Positions 38,970 through 51,725 of a DNA stretch of 64,000 nucleotides are shown here, piece by piece (within the stretch, counting starts at the first letter, position 1; each line of letters begins with the position of its first letter). Under the pieces are notes generated by a model. That model was not told the origin of the DNA and did no database searches. It worked only from the letters and a program-made list of their open reading frames with translations. Position numbers and translations under genes: made by a program. The DNA is taken from positions 186,001-250,000 of the forward strand of contig NZ_FNLO01000003.1 in assembly GCF_900095735.1 (NCBI RefSeq), read 5' to 3'. This DNA is from Chitinasiproducens palmae (GTDB lineage: Bacteria; Pseudomonadota; Gammaproteobacteria; Burkholderiales; Burkholderiaceae).

Positions 38970-40394
38970 TTAGACGCTCGCCTTGTCGGCTTCGCCAAGC
39001 GCACGGCGCGACACGCGTTTCTCGGTAGCCGCGGCCGGCCGTCGCGCGCTTGCGCCGGCGCGCGGCCCCTTGCCTGACTTGGCTACCTTGGCAGCCGCGC
39101 TGCCCTTGCTGGCCGTGGGGGCCTCGGCTGCGCCAGGTGTCCTCGACGCCTTGGGTGGCCTGGCCGCGCTGGATGCATTGGATGCATTGGAAGTCTTGCC
39201 GGACGACGCGCCACGGGCTTCGCGCCGGCTCTTGCGCAACAGATCGACAAGCCCCGCCTCGGCCGCATTGGCCACGCCGCGCCGCTTGGTACGCGCTGCC
39301 CGGCGCGATTCGCGCGCCTGCTGCTTCAGCCATTGCTTCAGGAAGGCGGCAAGCATCGCTTCGTCGTTGCGCAGGCCGCGCCGCCGCGTCGTTTCCGCGG
39401 GAACCTGCAGGGCGGCCAGCGCGCCCGCCTCGTAGGCTTCGAACACGGCAGGATGCACATAGCAGCGACGGCAGACCGCCGGCGTATTGCCGAGCCGACG
39501 CGCCACGGTTTTCACGACATCCGCGACGCTGCGGCGCATCGCGGTCAGCGTCTCGCCGGTCTCTTCCGGAAGCGCACGCAGCGCGGCCATCGCATGCACG
39601 CTGCCGGCCCAGGTGCGAAAGTCCTTCGCGGTGAACTCGCCGCCGGTGATCTCGCGCAGGTACGCATTGATGTCCGAGGAATCGACTGCGCGTCGCGTAC
39701 CGTCCGCGTCGATGTACTGAAACAGCTCCTGACCCGGCAGATCCATGCAGCGACGTACGATGGCGGCCAGGCGACGGTCCGCGAGTGTCACGTCGTGCTC
39801 CACGCCACTCTTGCCACGGAAGTGGAAGCGCATTGTCGCGCCCCGCACCTCGACGTGCCGGTTGCGCAGCGTGGTCAGTCCGTATGATTGATTCTCACGC
39901 GCATAGTCCTCGTTGCCAATACGAATCAGGGTCGTATCCAACAGCCGCACGACCGTGGCCAGGACCTTCTCGCGAGGCATGCCGCGCCGCCGAAGGTCGC
40001 GCGCCACCCGGGCCCGCAGACGCGGCAGCACGCCCCCGAACGCCAGCATCCGCTCGAACTTGTTCTCGTCGCGCGCTTCACGCCACCGTGCGTGATAACG
40101 ATACTGCTTGCGGCCTCGCGCATCGCGTCCAGTCGCCTGCAGGTGGCCTCTCGGGTTCGGACAGATCCAGACATCCTCGTAGGCCGGCGGGATCGCCAGC
40201 GCATTGATTCGTGCGATCACGCCCGGATCGTCGATCCGTTCACCCGATGCAGTACGGTACACGAACGCATCCCGCTCGCGCCGCCGACTGATGCCTGGAC
40301 TGGCATCCGATACGTATCTGAGACCCGCCGGCACGTCCTCCGGACAGCCGGTGCTTTCGGACGCCGCTTCTGACACCTTGCTCGTAACCCGCAC
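38970..40394 (-). CDS. DNA topoisomerase IB (poxvirus-like)
   Basis: 474 residues if started at the GTG at 40394, chosen because GGAG lies 6 bp upstream and the conserved part begins soon after ([19 protein letters not shown]). Bacterial type IB enzymes nick one strand through a 3'-phosphotyrosine and relax supercoils. Active-site landmarks: YRYHARWREARDENKFERM (first Arg), TLIRIGNEDYARENQSYGL, the Lys in FRGKSGVEHDV, DFRTWAGSVHA (second Arg region) and the nucleophile in CRRCYVHPAV (Tyr312). The last 140 residues are a Lys/Ala/Ser/Arg-rich tail with no fold, probably a DNA-binding extension. The frame upstream to 40712 is open but not family-like. Confidence 0.88.
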   Translation of the reverse strand: MRVTSKVSEAASESTGCPEDVPAGLRYVSDASPGISRRRERDAFVYRTASGERIDDPGVIARINALAIPPAYEDVWICPNPRGHLQATGRDARGRKQYRYHARWREARDENKFERMLAFGGVLPRLRARVARDLRRRGMPREKVLATVVRLLDTTLIRIGNEDYARENQSYGLTTLRNRHVEVRGATMRFHFRGKSGVEHDVTLADRRLAAIVRRCMDLPGQELFQYIDADGTRRAVDSSDINAYLREITGGEFTAKDFRTWAGSVHAMAALRALPEETGETLTAMRRSVADVVKTVARRLGNTPAVCRRCYVHPAVFEAYEAGALAALQVPAETTRRRGLRNDEAMLAAFLKQWLKQQARESRRAARTKRRGVANAAEAGLVDLLRKSRREARGASSGKTSNASNASSAARPPKASRTPGAAEAPTASKGSAAAKVAKSGKGPRAGASARRPAAATEKRVSRRALGEADKASV

Positions 40395-40864
40395 GTTCCA
40401 CTCCAGTATGCCTGGACTGAGGCGGGCCACCCGCCGTTTCCGATCGCTCGTCCGAGACCTGCACCACGCGAGCAATTCGTGGGCCTGGACGTTCGAGGCA
40501 GAGTCGCCCGCCGCACTGGGGCAGCGCGCGGGCGGCGCTCCAAAGCGGTGCAAATGTAAAATTTCGCTACAACCTTTAGCGATTTTTACACCGTTCGGGT
40601 TGTCACATAGCTGAGCGAAAATTTCACCACCGTCTGTATCGGAAAATAGTTCCGAAAAGTCCTGAATGTCTGCACGATGATGGGTCCTGGGCTCGGTAGC
40701 AAATGCCGACATCGCACGGCGTCTGCGTGCTTTCGCGCACAGACACGAAACAGGGAAATCCCTTATAAAACGGGCATAGAACCTGCTTTGAAAAGTGCCA
40801 TTACCGCCGTCCCGGAGCGGCCCTCCGAACCGGCGGTCGCGAATGTTTCTGTCTGGAGTCCACC
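40395..40864. promoter_or_regulatory. Divergent control region of topoisomerase IB and the glg/tre cluster
   Basis: 470 bp, noticeably AT-richer than its surroundings at 40550-40680. It carries an imperfect long dyad (40556-40569 with 40577-40589, arms GTAAAATTTCGCTA and TAGCGATTTTTAC). A perfect TCGGAA-N5-TTCCGA follows at 40639-40655, and AGGGA-AA-TCCCT lies at 40752-40763 directly before TATAAA (40764-40769). The last could be the -10 of a glgA promoter; no matching -35 was seen, suggesting activator dependence. Confidence 0.5.
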
Positions 40865-42451
40865 TTGTCTACGCCCGTGTTGATCGTCGCGTCCGAAGCC
40901 CTGCCCCTGGCAAAAACCGGGGGGCTCGGGGACATGCTGAGCGCATTTGCGCCGGCGCTGCAGGGGGCTGGCGTTGAACCGACGATCCTGATGCCCGGCT
41001 ACCCGGGCGCAATGGCGCAGGCAACCGGGCTGAAGCGCGTCGGCACGCTGAGTGATCTGCCTGGCGGCGACTGCGTGCTGTGGCGCGGCTACATGCCGGA
41101 TACCGGTGTGCGCGTGCTGCTGCTGCAGAACGATGCACTGTACGATCGCCCGCGCCTGTACCAGGCGGCCGACGGACGGGAGTGGGACGACAATGCACTG
41201 CGCTTCGGCACACTGGCCGCCGCCGCTGCCCGCATCGCGCAGGGCGTGCCGGGCGTCAAGCGACCGGCAATCGTGCATGCGCATGACTGGCACGCCGGCT
41301 TGACTCCGCTGTACATGAAGCTGTTGGGCGTGACTGACGTGAAGAGCGTCTTCACGATTCACAACCTGGCGTTCCAGGGCAACTATCCGTTGTCGCTCGG
41401 CGCGGAACTCGGCTTGCCCGACTGGGTGCTCGAAGCGGGGCCGGACGCCGGCGGCATCGAGTTCTACGGCCAGTTGAGCTTCATGAAGGCCGCCATCCGT
41501 TTCGCAGACGCGATCACCACCGTGAGCGAGACCTACGCGCGCGAGATCATGACGCCCCGCTTCGGTCATCTGATGGAAGGCGTGCTGCAGGAAAACGCCC
41601 ACAAGGTCGTCGGCATCATCAATGGCATCGACGGCGACGTTTGGGATCCGCGCACCGACGCGATGATTTCGCGCACCTACCGCCCTGGCGAAATGCGCGG
41701 CAAGAATGCATGCAAGCGTGCGTTGCAGCAGCTGTTCGGCCTGCCCGCGGACCCGTTTGCCCCGCTCATCGCGCTCGGCAGCCGGCTGACCTGGCAGAAG
41801 ATGGCCGACCTGGCGGTGCACACGCTCGCGTCGCTGCTGGATACTTACCCGCGTCTGCAGGTGGTCGTGCTCGGCCAGGGCGAGGCCGACGCCGAGCAGG
41901 CGATGCTGCGCCTGGCGCATGCCCACCCTGACCGCGTCGCCGTCCATATCGGCTACGACGAAAAGCGTGCACACATGTTGCATGCGGGTGCTGACATGCT
42001 GTTGCACGGCAGCCGCTTCGAGCCGTGTGGCCTGACGCCGATGTACGCGATGCGCTACGGCACGGTGCCGATCGCCTCGCGTGTCGGCGGCTTGGCCGAT
42101 TCGATCGTTGACGACGGTCTCGACCCGCGCAACGTCGGCATGCCGCCGGCCCATACGCCGCTTACCGGCTTCCTGTTCGACGGCGAATCGGTGGCAGCGA
42201 TGCGCGTGGCCTGCGAGCGCGCGATCGACGCGTTCATGCGGCCGGTGTTGTGGCGCATGATCCAGCGCAACGCGATGGAACGCGATTTCAGTTGGGACGG
42301 CCCGGTGGCGCGTTTCGCCGATCTGTTCGCGACGCTGGTCGGCATGGAGCACGTTCGCCTCAAGCCGGCCAGGATGTCCCGCGTGCGCCGCAGCCGCAGC
42401 AGTGGCGCCGCCAATGATCGCAAGCCGGCCACGGTGTCCGCGACGGCCTAG
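40865..42451 (+). CDS. glgA: Glycogen synthase GlgA (GT5), TTG start
   Basis: 528 residues from a TTG at 40865, with GGAG 8 bp before; the conserved start STPVLIVASEALPLAKTGG follows. It adds glucose from ADP-glucose to alpha-1,4-glucan. The ADP-glucose loop KTGGLGD (Lys17) and the C-terminal catalytic block SRFEPCGLTPMYAMRYGTVP, then RVGGLADSIVD, are intact. ITTVSETYAREIM and INGIDGDVWDPRTD are further GT5 hallmarks. The last 40 residues (RMSRVRRSRSSGAAN) are a basic, probably disordered tail. First gene of the eight-gene cluster. No glgC lies in the window, so the ADP-glucose source is elsewhere. Confidence 0.95.
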   Translation: MSTPVLIVASEALPLAKTGGLGDMLSAFAPALQGAGVEPTILMPGYPGAMAQATGLKRVGTLSDLPGGDCVLWRGYMPDTGVRVLLLQNDALYDRPRLYQAADGREWDDNALRFGTLAAAAARIAQGVPGVKRPAIVHAHDWHAGLTPLYMKLLGVTDVKSVFTIHNLAFQGNYPLSLGAELGLPDWVLEAGPDAGGIEFYGQLSFMKAAIRFADAITTVSETYAREIMTPRFGHLMEGVLQENAHKVVGIINGIDGDVWDPRTDAMISRTYRPGEMRGKNACKRALQQLFGLPADPFAPLIALGSRLTWQKMADLAVHTLASLLDTYPRLQVVVLGQGEADAEQAMLRLAHAHPDRVAVHIGYDEKRAHMLHAGADMLLHGSRFEPCGLTPMYAMRYGTVPIASRVGGLADSIVDDGLDPRNVGMPPAHTPLTGFLFDGESVAAMRVACERAIDAFMRPVLWRMIQRNAMERDFSWDGPVARFADLFATLVGMEHVRLKPARMSRVRRSRSSGAANDRKPATVSATA

Positions 42452-42479
42452 CAGTCAGCATTGAATCAGCATCAAGGAC

Positions 42480-42503
42480 GGTACCGCCTGCCGCGGCGGT
42501 ACC
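42480..42503 (+). other. Stem-loop between glgA and glgE
   Basis: Perfect 9-bp inverted repeat GGTACCGCC-TGCCGC-GGCGGTACC, 29 bp after the glgA stop, with no T run. It may stabilise the glgA mRNA 3' end or be a processing point that sets different levels for glgA and the downstream genes. Confidence 0.6.
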
Positions 42504-42665
42504 CGTCGACCGCGGGGCTCTCCCCGCACCGTTCAGGAGGGTCGCGCGCCCGGAGGAGACCCGCTGCCAAGGCGGACCGGCGAGCGATCCCAGCCCATCC
42601 ACAAGTCGCGGCGCCGCACGCACGGTGCGCACGGGAGCCGCGACGCGCCACGTGAAGAGCGCCCG

Positions 42666-45600
42666 ATGCCCAATGAATCCGCTTTCGCTCCCCGTATCTA
42701 CTACGTCTCGCCGCTGTTGATCGGCCCGCTGTCCGCCTGGGACAACCACCTGGACCGCGCCGCAGCAATGGGCTTCGATCACGTGCTGATCGCACCGCCC
42801 TTCCTTCCTGGCGCCAGCAACGACATCTTCGTCACCGCCGATCACCAGCGCCTCAATCCGGTCTTCGAAAGCGATCTGCACGTCAACGAGGCGCTGGGCG
42901 AGTTGTCCCGCAAGGCGCGCGCGCGTGGCCTGTCGCTGCTGTTGGATATTCCGCTGGATCGCGTCGCGGCCGACGGTGGCCTGGCCGCCGACCATCCGGA
43001 CTGGTTCGTCGACAGCGTCAGCCACGGTGGTATCGACCCCCGCGCGCACGCCGATCCGCGTCTGGTCCATTACGCGAACTTCGCGCGCCCTGAAAGCGCC
43101 GATCGGCTGGTCGACTGGTGGGCGCAGCAGTTGCGCGAATTCCTCGACGCCGGCGTGGTCGGCTTCCGGTTCGACGCGCCGCGCCAGGCGCCGGGCCATA
43201 TCTGGCGCCGCCTGGCCGCGGCCGTACGCGAGAAGCATCCATTGGCGCGCTTCCTGGCCTGGACGCCCGGCCTGGCGCGGCAGGAACAGATCGCGCTGAC
43301 CGACGCCGGCTTCGATGCCGTGTTCTCCTCCCTGGCGTGGTGGAACGGCCGCGACAGCTGGTTCCTCGAGGAATACACCGCGCTGTCGCGCGTGGCGCCG
43401 CCGATCGCCTTTCCCGAAGAGCCGTACGGCCGCCGCCTCGCGACTTTGATTCCGGATGCGTCCGATCCGGTGATGGTCGAGCGCGCCTACGTCCGTTCGA
43501 TGCGGGTGGCGAACGTGCTCGGCTGCGGCGTGCTGATCCCGATGGGCTTCGAGTTCGGCGTCGCCGAGGCGCTGAGCCGTGAACACGGTTCGCCCGCGCA
43601 ATTCACGGCGCTCGCCGAGGCGCCGCCGCTCGATCTGCGCGACGAGATCGCGCGCGTCAACGGGCTGGTCAAGCCGGCGCCGGTGCTCGGCTCGGCCGGC
43701 GCCCTGCTGCCGCTCACCGGCCCCGATGCCAAGGTGACGGCCGTGTTGCGCACGCCGCTGAACGACTGGCGGGTGACCGACGAAGCCGCACTGATCCTGA
43801 TCAATCCGGATCTGCGCCGCGACATCGAAATCGATGGCGGCGATATTCTGGACGGCATCCCCGGCGAATTCACCGAGTTCGCGCCGCTGGCCGATCCGGA
43901 CGCGGTGTTCCGGCCGCTCGGTCGCCGGCTGCTCGAAGCGGGTGAAGTCCGCGTGTTCGCCGCGCGTCGGCCGGCCAGCATCCGTCAGGTGGCAACCGGC
44001 AAGCGCAGCACCAAGGCGGCCGAACGCAAACAGACGACCGAAGCGACGCGTGTGCCGCGCATCGCGATCGAGGACGTCACGCCGGTCGTCGACGGCGGCC
44101 GTTTCCCGGCCAAGCGCGTGGTCGGCGAAACCCTGGCGGTCGAGGCCGACGTGTTCCTCGATGGCCACGACCAGCTTTCCGCCGCCGTCCGTTACCGTCC
44201 CGCCAGCGCGGATGCCGTCTGGCAGGAAGCGCCGATGCGGGCGCTCGGCAACGACCGCTTCGTCGCCGACGTGCCGCTCGAACGGCTCGGCGCTTACGAG
44301 TTCAGCGTGCTGGCCTGGCGCGACAGTTATGGCTCCCTGATCCACCATCTCGAACGCAAGCTGGCGGTGGGACAGGAGGTCAAGCTGGAAGTGGAAGAAG
44401 CGCGCTTGCTGATCGCCGCGGTCGCCGACGCGGTGTCCGACGAGGCGAGCGAGACGGAACGCGCCGCGGCCGACAAGCTGCATGAGCTTGGCAAGCGGCT
44501 CAAGCGCGCGAAGGACGATGACCGCCTGGCGCTTGTCGTCGACCACGACACCAGCACCTTGATCGCCGCCACCGGCGTGCGTGACTTCTTCACGGCTTCG
44601 CCGGTGTATCGCGTGCTGGCCGAGCGCTCGGCCGCGCGCTTCGCGAGCTGGTACGAACTGTTCCCGCGCTCGCAGTCCGGCGACGCCACGCGTCATGGCA
44701 CTTTCATCGACGTCATTGCGCGCTTGCCGCAGATTGCCGCGATGGGCTTCGACGTGCTGTATTTCCCGCCGATCCATCCGATCGGCCGGGCCAATCGCAA
44801 GGGACCGAACAACACCCTCACCGCGGGCCCGGACGACGTGGGTAGTCCGTATGCGATCGGCGACGAGCACGGCGGCCACGACGCGATCCACCCCGAGCTG
44901 GGCAGCTTCGACGACTTCCGTGCGCTGCTCGACGCCGCGCACGCGCACGGTCTCGAAGTCGCGCTGGACTTCGCGATCCAGTGCTCGCCCGACCATCCGT
45001 GGCTGAAGGAACATCCGACCTGGTTCGCCTGGCGGCCGGACGGCACGCTGCGCTACGCCGAAAATCCGCCGAAGAAATACCAGGACATCGTCAACCCCGA
45101 TTTCTACGCGGACGACGCGATCCCGGCGCTGTGGCTGTCGCTGCGCGACGTGATCCTGTTCTGGGTCGCCGCCGGCGTGCAGACCTTCCGCGTCGACAAT
45201 CCGCACACCAAGCCGCTGCCTTTCTGGGAGTGGATGATCGGCGAGGTGCGGCAGCGCCATCCGGAAGTGATCTTCCTGTCCGAGGCCTTCACCCGGCCGA
45301 AGGTGATGAACCGGCTCGCCAAGGTCGGCTTCGGCCAGTCGTACACCTATTTCACCTGGCGCGAGACGAAGGACGAACTGACCGAGTACCTGACCCAGTT
45401 GTCGACCGGTCCGGAGCGCGAGTTCTTCCGGCCGAATTTCTTCGTCAACACGCCCGACATCAATCCGAAGTTCCTGCAACGCTCCGGCCGTGCCGGCTTC
45501 GTGATTCGCGCCGCGCTGGCCGCGACCCTGTCCGGCCTGTGGGGCGTGTACAGCGGCTTCGAACTTTGCGAGGCGGCCGCGCTGCCGAACAGCGAGGAGT

Positions 45601-46034
45601 ATCTCGATTCGGAGAAGTATCAGGTGCGGGTCTGGGACTGGAACCGCGAAGGCAACATCATCGAGGAAATCAGCCTGCTCAACCGGCTGCGTCGGGCCAA
45701 TCCCGCACTGCACAGCCATCTGAACATCCGCTTTCTGCCCTCGTCGAATCCGAACGTGCTGTTTTTCGAGAAATCGACCCGGGCCCGCGACAACGTCGTG
45801 CTGGTCGCGATCACGCTCGATCCGTTCGCCGCCCAGGACGCCGACGTGGAACTGCCGCTGTGGCGCTGGGGCCTGGCCGACGACGCGGCGCTGCGCGCCA
45901 CCGACCTGGTCAGCGGCGAACGCTTCGAGATGCGCGGCAAGTGGCAGCGTTTGCGCCTGGACCCGGCAGTGCTGCCGTTCGCGATCAGGCGCGTCACTTG
46001 CGTGGGAGGCTGGCCGGACGCGCGCGACGCGTGA
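42666..46034 (+). CDS. glgE: Alpha-1,4-glucan:maltose-1-phosphate maltosyltransferase, long form
   Basis: 1122 residues, against about 670 in actinobacteria. It transfers maltosyl from maltose 1-phosphate to glucan ends. The GlgE part begins near residue 455 (RVPRIAIEDVTPVVDGGRF). It has a beta-sandwich domain, then the barrel with YFPPIHPIGRANRKGPNN, the nucleophile in QTFRVDNPHTKPLPFWEW (Asp844) and the acid/base in FLSEAFTRPKVM (Glu873), 29 residues apart as in Streptomyces GlgE, then FVNTPDINPKF. The first 450 residues are a second amylase-like barrel (VGFRFDAPRQAPGHIW with Asp170) whose acid/base position reads FLAWTPG, so it is probably inactive. It is 214 bp after glgA and 50 bp before treS. 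Confidence 0.94.
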   Translation: MPNESAFAPRIYYVSPLLIGPLSAWDNHLDRAAAMGFDHVLIAPPFLPGASNDIFVTADHQRLNPVFESDLHVNEALGELSRKARARGLSLLLDIPLDRVAADGGLAADHPDWFVDSVSHGGIDPRAHADPRLVHYANFARPESADRLVDWWAQQLREFLDAGVVGFRFDAPRQAPGHIWRRLAAAVREKHPLARFLAWTPGLARQEQIALTDAGFDAVFSSLAWWNGRDSWFLEEYTALSRVAPPIAFPEEPYGRRLATLIPDASDPVMVERAYVRSMRVANVLGCGVLIPMGFEFGVAEALSREHGSPAQFTALAEAPPLDLRDEIARVNGLVKPAPVLGSAGALLPLTGPDAKVTAVLRTPLNDWRVTDEAALILINPDLRRDIEIDGGDILDGIPGEFTEFAPLADPDAVFRPLGRRLLEAGEVRVFAARRPASIRQVATGKRSTKAAERKQTTEATRVPRIAIEDVTPVVDGGRFPAKRVVGETLAVEADVFLDGHDQLSAAVRYRPASADAVWQEAPMRALGNDRFVADVPLERLGAYEFSVLAWRDSYGSLIHHLERKLAVGQEVKLEVEEARLLIAAVADAVSDEASETERAAADKLHELGKRLKRAKDDDRLALVVDHDTSTLIAATGVRDFFTASPVYRVLAERSAARFASWYELFPRSQSGDATRHGTFIDVIARLPQIAAMGFDVLYFPPIHPIGRANRKGPNNTLTAGPDDVGSPYAIGDEHGGHDAIHPELGSFDDFRALLDAAHAHGLEVALDFAIQCSPDHPWLKEHPTWFAWRPDGTLRYAENPPKKYQDIVNPDFYADDAIPALWLSLRDVILFWVAAGVQTFRVDNPHTKPLPFWEWMIGEVRQRHPEVIFLSEAFTRPKVMNRLAKVGFGQSYTYFTWRETKDELTEYLTQLSTGPEREFFRPNFFVNTPDINPKFLQRSGRAGFVIRAALAATLSGLWGVYSGFELCEAAALPNSEEYLDSEKYQVRVWDWNREGNIIEEISLLNRLRRANPALHSHLNIRFLPSSNPNVLFFEKSTRARDNVVLVAITLDPFAAQDADVELPLWRWGLADDAALRATDLVSGERFEMRGKWQRLRLDPAVLPFAIRRVTCVGGWPDARDA

Positions 46035-46084
46035 TCGAACCATCGTCAACGCGCGCAGCGGAGCCGGCCTAGGACAAGGAACTC

Positions 46085-49451
<3,367 letters not shown>

Positions 49452-49459
<8 letters not shown>

Positions 49460-51725
49460 CACCACCAACAAGGCAGGCGCGCAACCCGCCGGGCGCGCCG
49501 CGCTGCTGTCCGCGCTCGACGCGTCCTTCTCGCGCGACGAGATCGATGCGCTGCTGCATGCCCGCCACGACAACCCGTTCCGCGTGCTCGGCGCGCATCG
49601 CCTCGACGACGGCCGCCGCGTCGTGCGCGCACTATTGCCCGGCGCCCGCAGCGTGCAAGTGGTGGCCCGCGACGATGGCCGTCCGCTTGGCACGCTCACC
49701 CACCACGCCGACGATGGCCGCTATGGCTTGTTCACTGGCGAGGTGGCATCCGATGCGCCCTACCTGCTGCGCATCGATTGGGAAGGCACCACGCAGGAAA
49801 CCGAGGACCCCTACACCTTCGGGGCATTGCTGCCGGACGACGTCCTGCACCAGCTCTCGAACGGCGATGCGGCGGTGGTGAACGAGGCGCTCGGTTCGCG
49901 CGCGATGACGGTCGACGGCGTGGCCGGCGTGCGCTTCGCGGTCTGGGCGCCGAACGCGAGCCGGGTGTCGGTGGTCGGCGACTTCAACAGCTGGGACGGC
50001 CGTCGTCACCCGATGCGCAAGCGCCATTACGGCGGTGTCTGGGAGATCTTCGTGCCGCGTCTCGGACCGGGCACCCGCTACAAATACGAGATTGCCGGCC
50101 GCGACGGGGGCGTGCTGCCGCTGAAGGCCGATCCGCTGGCGCGCCAGACCGAGAAACCGCCCGCGACCGCATCGATCGTTGCCGACCCGACGCCGTTCAC
50201 CTGGCACGACGACGCATGGCTGGCCGTGCGTTCGGAACGTCAGCGCAGCGGCGCGCCGATCTCGATCTACGAAGTCCATGCCGAGTCGTGGATGCGGATC
50301 GAGGAAGACGGCTGGCGCACCTTGAACTGGGAGGAACTCGGCGAACGGCTGATTCCCTACGTCAAGTCGCTCGGCTTCACGCACCTCGAATTCCTGCCGA
50401 TCGCCGAGCATCCGTTCGGCGGCTCGTGGGGCTATCAGCCGCTCGGCCAGTTCGCCCCGTCGGCGCGTTTCGGCACGCCGCAGCAGTTCGCCGCTTTCGT
50501 CGACCGCTGCCACGCCGAATCGCTCGGCGTGATCCTCGACTGGGTCCCGGCACACTTCCCCAACGACGCGCACGGCCTGATCCAGTTCGACGGCACGCCG
50601 CTCTACGAACACGCGGATCCGCGGGAAGGCTACCACCAGGACTGGAATACGATGATCTACAACCTCGGCCGTAACGAGGTGGGTGGATTCCTGGCGGCGA
50701 GTGCGCTGAACTGGCTCGAACACTTTCACGTCGACGGTCTGCGCGTCGACGCCGTCGCTTCGATGCTGTACCGCGACTACAGCCGCAAGGCCGGCGAGTG
50801 GGTGCCGAACGTCTACGGCGGACGCGAGAATCTGGAATCGATCGCCTTCCTGCGCCGGCTCAACGACGACGTGAAGCGCCGCTGCCCGGGCACGATCACG
50901 ATCGCCGAGGAATCGACCGCCTGGCCGGGCGTCACGGCTCCGGTCGACCAGGGCGGCCTGGGCTTCGACTTCAAATGGAATATGGGCTGGATGCACGACA
51001 CGCTCGACTACATGTCGCGTGACCCGCTCTATCGCAGCCATCACCACCACGAGATGACGTTCTCGATGGTGTATGCGTACTCCGAGCGCTTCGTGCTGCC
51101 GCTGTCGCACGACGAAGTCGTGCATGGCAAGGGCTCGCTGCTCGGCAAGATGCCAGGCGACCGCTGGCAGCGCTTTGCCAACCTGCGTGCCTACCTGTCG
51201 TTCATGTGGACCCACCCCGGCAAGAAGCTGCTGTTCATGGGCGGCGAACTGGGACAGCTCGCGGAGTGGAATCACGACCAGTCGCCGCATTGGCATCTGC
51301 TCGAGGATGCGCTGCATGCCGGCATGCAGCGCCTGGTCGGCGACCTGAACCGCCTGTACACCAGCGAGCCGGCACTCTATGAGCGCGACGACGACCCGTC
51401 GGGTTTTGGCTGGCTGATCGGCGACGATGCGGCGAACAGCGTGTTCGCGTTCCGACGCATCGCGGCAGGCCGCGAACTAGTCGTGGTCGTCAACCTCACG
51501 CCGGTGTTGCGCGAGGGCTATCGGGTCGGCTTGCCGCGCGACGGCCACTGGCAAGAGGTGTTCAACAGCGATGCGTCGATCTACGGTGGCTCGAACCGCG
51601 GCAACGGCGGCGGCCTGCACGCGGAGCATGACGGACGCCACGGCCAGCCGTTCTCGGCGGCGGTAACGCTGCCGCCGCTTGGTTGCGTGATGTTCAGCTC
51701 GGTCGATCCCGGCCACGCGCGCTGA
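49452..51725 (+). CDS. glgB: 1,4-alpha-glucan branching enzyme GlgB
   Basis: 757 residues. It creates alpha-1,6 branches. Both N-terminal beta-sandwich modules are present (N1: [20 protein letters not shown]2/CBM48: [20 protein letters not shown]), then the GH13 barrel with [20 protein letters not shown] (nucleophile Asp), [14 protein letters not shown] (acid Glu) and [20 protein letters not shown] (transition-state Asp). The C-terminal domain ends with [20 protein letters not shown] lies before the ATG, which is inside the last codons of treS-mak, indicating translational coupling. Its product is the branched glucan extended by GlgE and GlgA. Confidence 0.97.

Noticed and set aside
40395-40712. 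N-terminal extension of topoisomerase IB by 106 residues
   Set aside because: The extension has no family similarity, crosses an AT-rich dyad-bearing control region, and a GTG with good GGAG spacing lies at 40394 just before the conserved part.
42360-46049. Long minus-strand open frame opposite glgE (and similar ones opposite treS-mak, glgB, glgX, treZ, malQ and treY)
   Set aside because: Shadows of the GH13/GH77 genes; none shows a ribosome-binding site or a recognisable domain.
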